NCBI GenBank assembly: GCA_020853995.1
Contig: JADYXV010000090.1
Location: 1-7,786 of the forward strand
Direction: 5' to 3'
Source of the DNA: Novosphingobium sp.
GTDB taxonomy: Bacteria; Pseudomonadota; Alphaproteobacteria; Sphingomonadales; Sphingomonadaceae
DNA length: 7,786 nt
Under the pieces are notes generated by a model, which saw only the letters and a list, made by a program, of their open reading frames with translations, made no database searches and was not told the DNA's origin. The translations under genes were made by a program, and so were the position numbers. Each line of letters starts with the position of its first letter. The stretch's first letter is position 1. Shown one piece after another: positions 7,006-7,786 of this stretch.

Positions 7006-7026
7006 TCGTCTTAACGCCGATGTAAG
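6999..7026 (-). promoter_or_regulatory. Candidate promoter for the receptor-cytochrome-OmpA-like genes
   Basis: On the minus strand CTTACA (7021-7026) and TGTTAT (6999-7004) are separated by 16 bases; each matches 4 of 6 consensus bases of sigma-70 -35 and -10 elements. Transcription would begin near 6992, leaving a leader of about 25 bases that contains the Shine-Dalgarno. The match is weak, and read-through from the exporter gene is an alternative. Confidence 0.28.
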
Positions 7027-7040
7027 CCCTTGCAAAGGCC

Positions 7041-7786
7041 CTATTTCGCCCTTTTCGCTCCGATTGCACAGGCAAAGGCCATGCTGGTTGCCAGCATCAG
7101 TGCAGTGGTCACACGCAGTGGATCCAGTGGCGAAAGCAGGCCGAGCATCGTCATGGCGGTGCCGCTCGCAAGCATCTGCAGCGCACCGGCAAGGCTGGTT
7201 GCAGTCGCCGCCAAGCCATCTTCGGCAAAGGCCACAGCGTTGAACGCTACCGGTCCGGCCAGCCCCGCACCAAGCCCCATCAGCATGACCGGCGCAATCA
7301 GCGGCACGATGCCCTCGATACCGGCCAGTGCCAGGCCCAAGGCGATCATTGCGCCTGTTGCAGAGCTTCCCGTACCGACGATCAACGCGCTGAACCGTCG
7401 TTCGACAGGCACAACCAGACGCGTACCTGCAATGCTGGAGGCAGCAATAACCAGCAAAGCCAACCCCGCCTCGGCCGAAGACAGGCCATAGCGATGCACC
7501 AGCAAAAATGGTGCAGCCCCGAGGAACATGTAAAGACCACTGCTGGCCCCGGAAAGTGCGCCGGTCGTCAGCACGAATGCACGGTTGCGGGCAAGCCGCA
7601 GATAGTCGGCAGGAAGGTTCCGCAACTTTGCCGCAGAATGCCCGCGCACGCCGGTCTCTGCCAGCCGCAGCCATGCAGCGATCAGGGCGACGAGTCCGGC
7701 AAGGGCAAGCATTCCAAAGACAGCACGCCAACCGAAGATGTCGGCAATGGTTCCGCCGATGACCGGTGCGATTGCCGGGGAAATCA
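7041..7786 (-). CDS. Bcr/CflA-like MFS drug exporter, C-terminal part
   Basis: The frame runs into the right edge of the window, so the N-terminus is missing; 247 C-terminal residues are visible before a TAG (7041-7043). The first visible residues SPAIAPVIGG...GWRAVF match the end of transmembrane helix 5 in 12-helix major facilitator drug exporters of the Bcr/CflA (bicyclomycin/chloramphenicol, DHA1) type, where the GWR after an APxxGG motif is characteristic. About seven hydrophobic segments follow, matching helices 6-12, with the long cytoplasmic loop (RLAETGVRGHSAAKLRNLPA) between 6 and 7. Such proteins export drugs or metabolites by proton antiport in the inner membrane; the substrate is unknown. 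The ATG at 7712 is internal, not the start. The gene lies on the same strand as the receptor with a 73-base gap, so it may be either a separate unit or the first gene of a longer operon. Confidence 0.85.
   Translation of the reverse strand, partial: ISPAIAPVIGGTIADIFGWRAVFGMLALAGLVALIAAWLRLAETGVRGHSAAKLRNLPADYLRLARNRAFVLTTGALSGASSGLYMFLGAAPFLLVHRYGLSSAEAGLALLVIAASSIAGTRLVVPVERRFSALIVGTGSSATGAMIALGLALAGIEGIVPLIAPVMLMGLGAGLAGPVAFNAVAFAEDGLAATATSLAGALQMLASGTAMTMLGLLSPLDPLRVTTALMLATSMAFACAIGAKRAK

Larger units (their letters stand above)
6968..7040. other. Intergenic region between exporter and receptor genes
   Basis: The 73 bases contain the receptor's Shine-Dalgarno, the candidate promoter and the TTGTT/AACAA inverted repeat. 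An imperfect symmetric stretch around TTGCAA (7030-7035) just after the exporter stop has no following T-run and is not a convincing terminator. Confidence 0.55.

Noticed and set aside
7026..7040. Possible terminator after the exporter gene
   Set aside because: The symmetry around TTGCAA is imperfect, the stem is short and no T-run follows on the minus strand.
6968..7075. Upstream start of the receptor at 7075
   Set aside because: It lies in the exporter gene and puts 36 charged residues before the signal peptide; the ATG at 6967 has GAGGGG 6 bases upstream.
1..7786. Mobile elements, CRISPR, tRNA or rRNA genes
   Set aside because: No transposase-like frame, terminal inverted repeats, spaced repeats or RNA gene sequences were recognised on either strand.

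Overview
The window looks like a piece of an alphaproteobacterial chromosome, most probably a sphingomonad (Novosphingobium/Sphingobium-like). The reasons are the fairly high GC content, tight gene packing with stop/start overlaps of the ATGA type, and a TonB-dependent receptor whose plug begins with the IIVTAERREQSLQDIPIS-type sequence common in that group. This placement is an inference; no rRNA or other marker gene is present.

Plus strand, 1-2407: three translationally coupled genes. They are the 3' end of an unidentified gene (perhaps a TRAP-type solute-binding protein), a secreted alpha/beta hydrolase with a complete-looking Ser/Asp/His triad, and a class III (CaiB/BaiF) CoA-transferase with its catalytic Asp in place. 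Both junctions are 4-base ATGA overlaps. Read together they suggest a catabolic module: an ester or lactone is hydrolysed outside the cytoplasm, the acid is taken up, and it is activated by CoA transfer inside. The substrate cannot be told from the sequence.

Minus strand, 7786-2444: a Bcr/CflA-like MFS exporter (5' end outside the window), a 73-base gap holding a possible promoter/operator, then three closely spaced genes: a TonB-dependent outer-membrane receptor, a large di-heme cytochrome c of the CcpA/MauG superfamily, and a secreted protein with a degenerate OmpA-like C-terminal domain. The receptor-cytochrome gap is 16 bases and the cytochrome-OmpA-like junction is another ATGA overlap, so these three probably act together in the cell envelope. 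This trio is the most interesting part of the window. The cytochrome has about 290 residues between its two heme motifs, far more than in classic di-heme peroxidases, and the OmpA-like domain lacks the usual peptidoglycan-binding Asp.

The two gene sets converge at 2408-2443 with only 36 bases between stop codons and no recognisable intrinsic terminator. No RNA genes, insertion sequences, CRISPR arrays or integration sites were seen.
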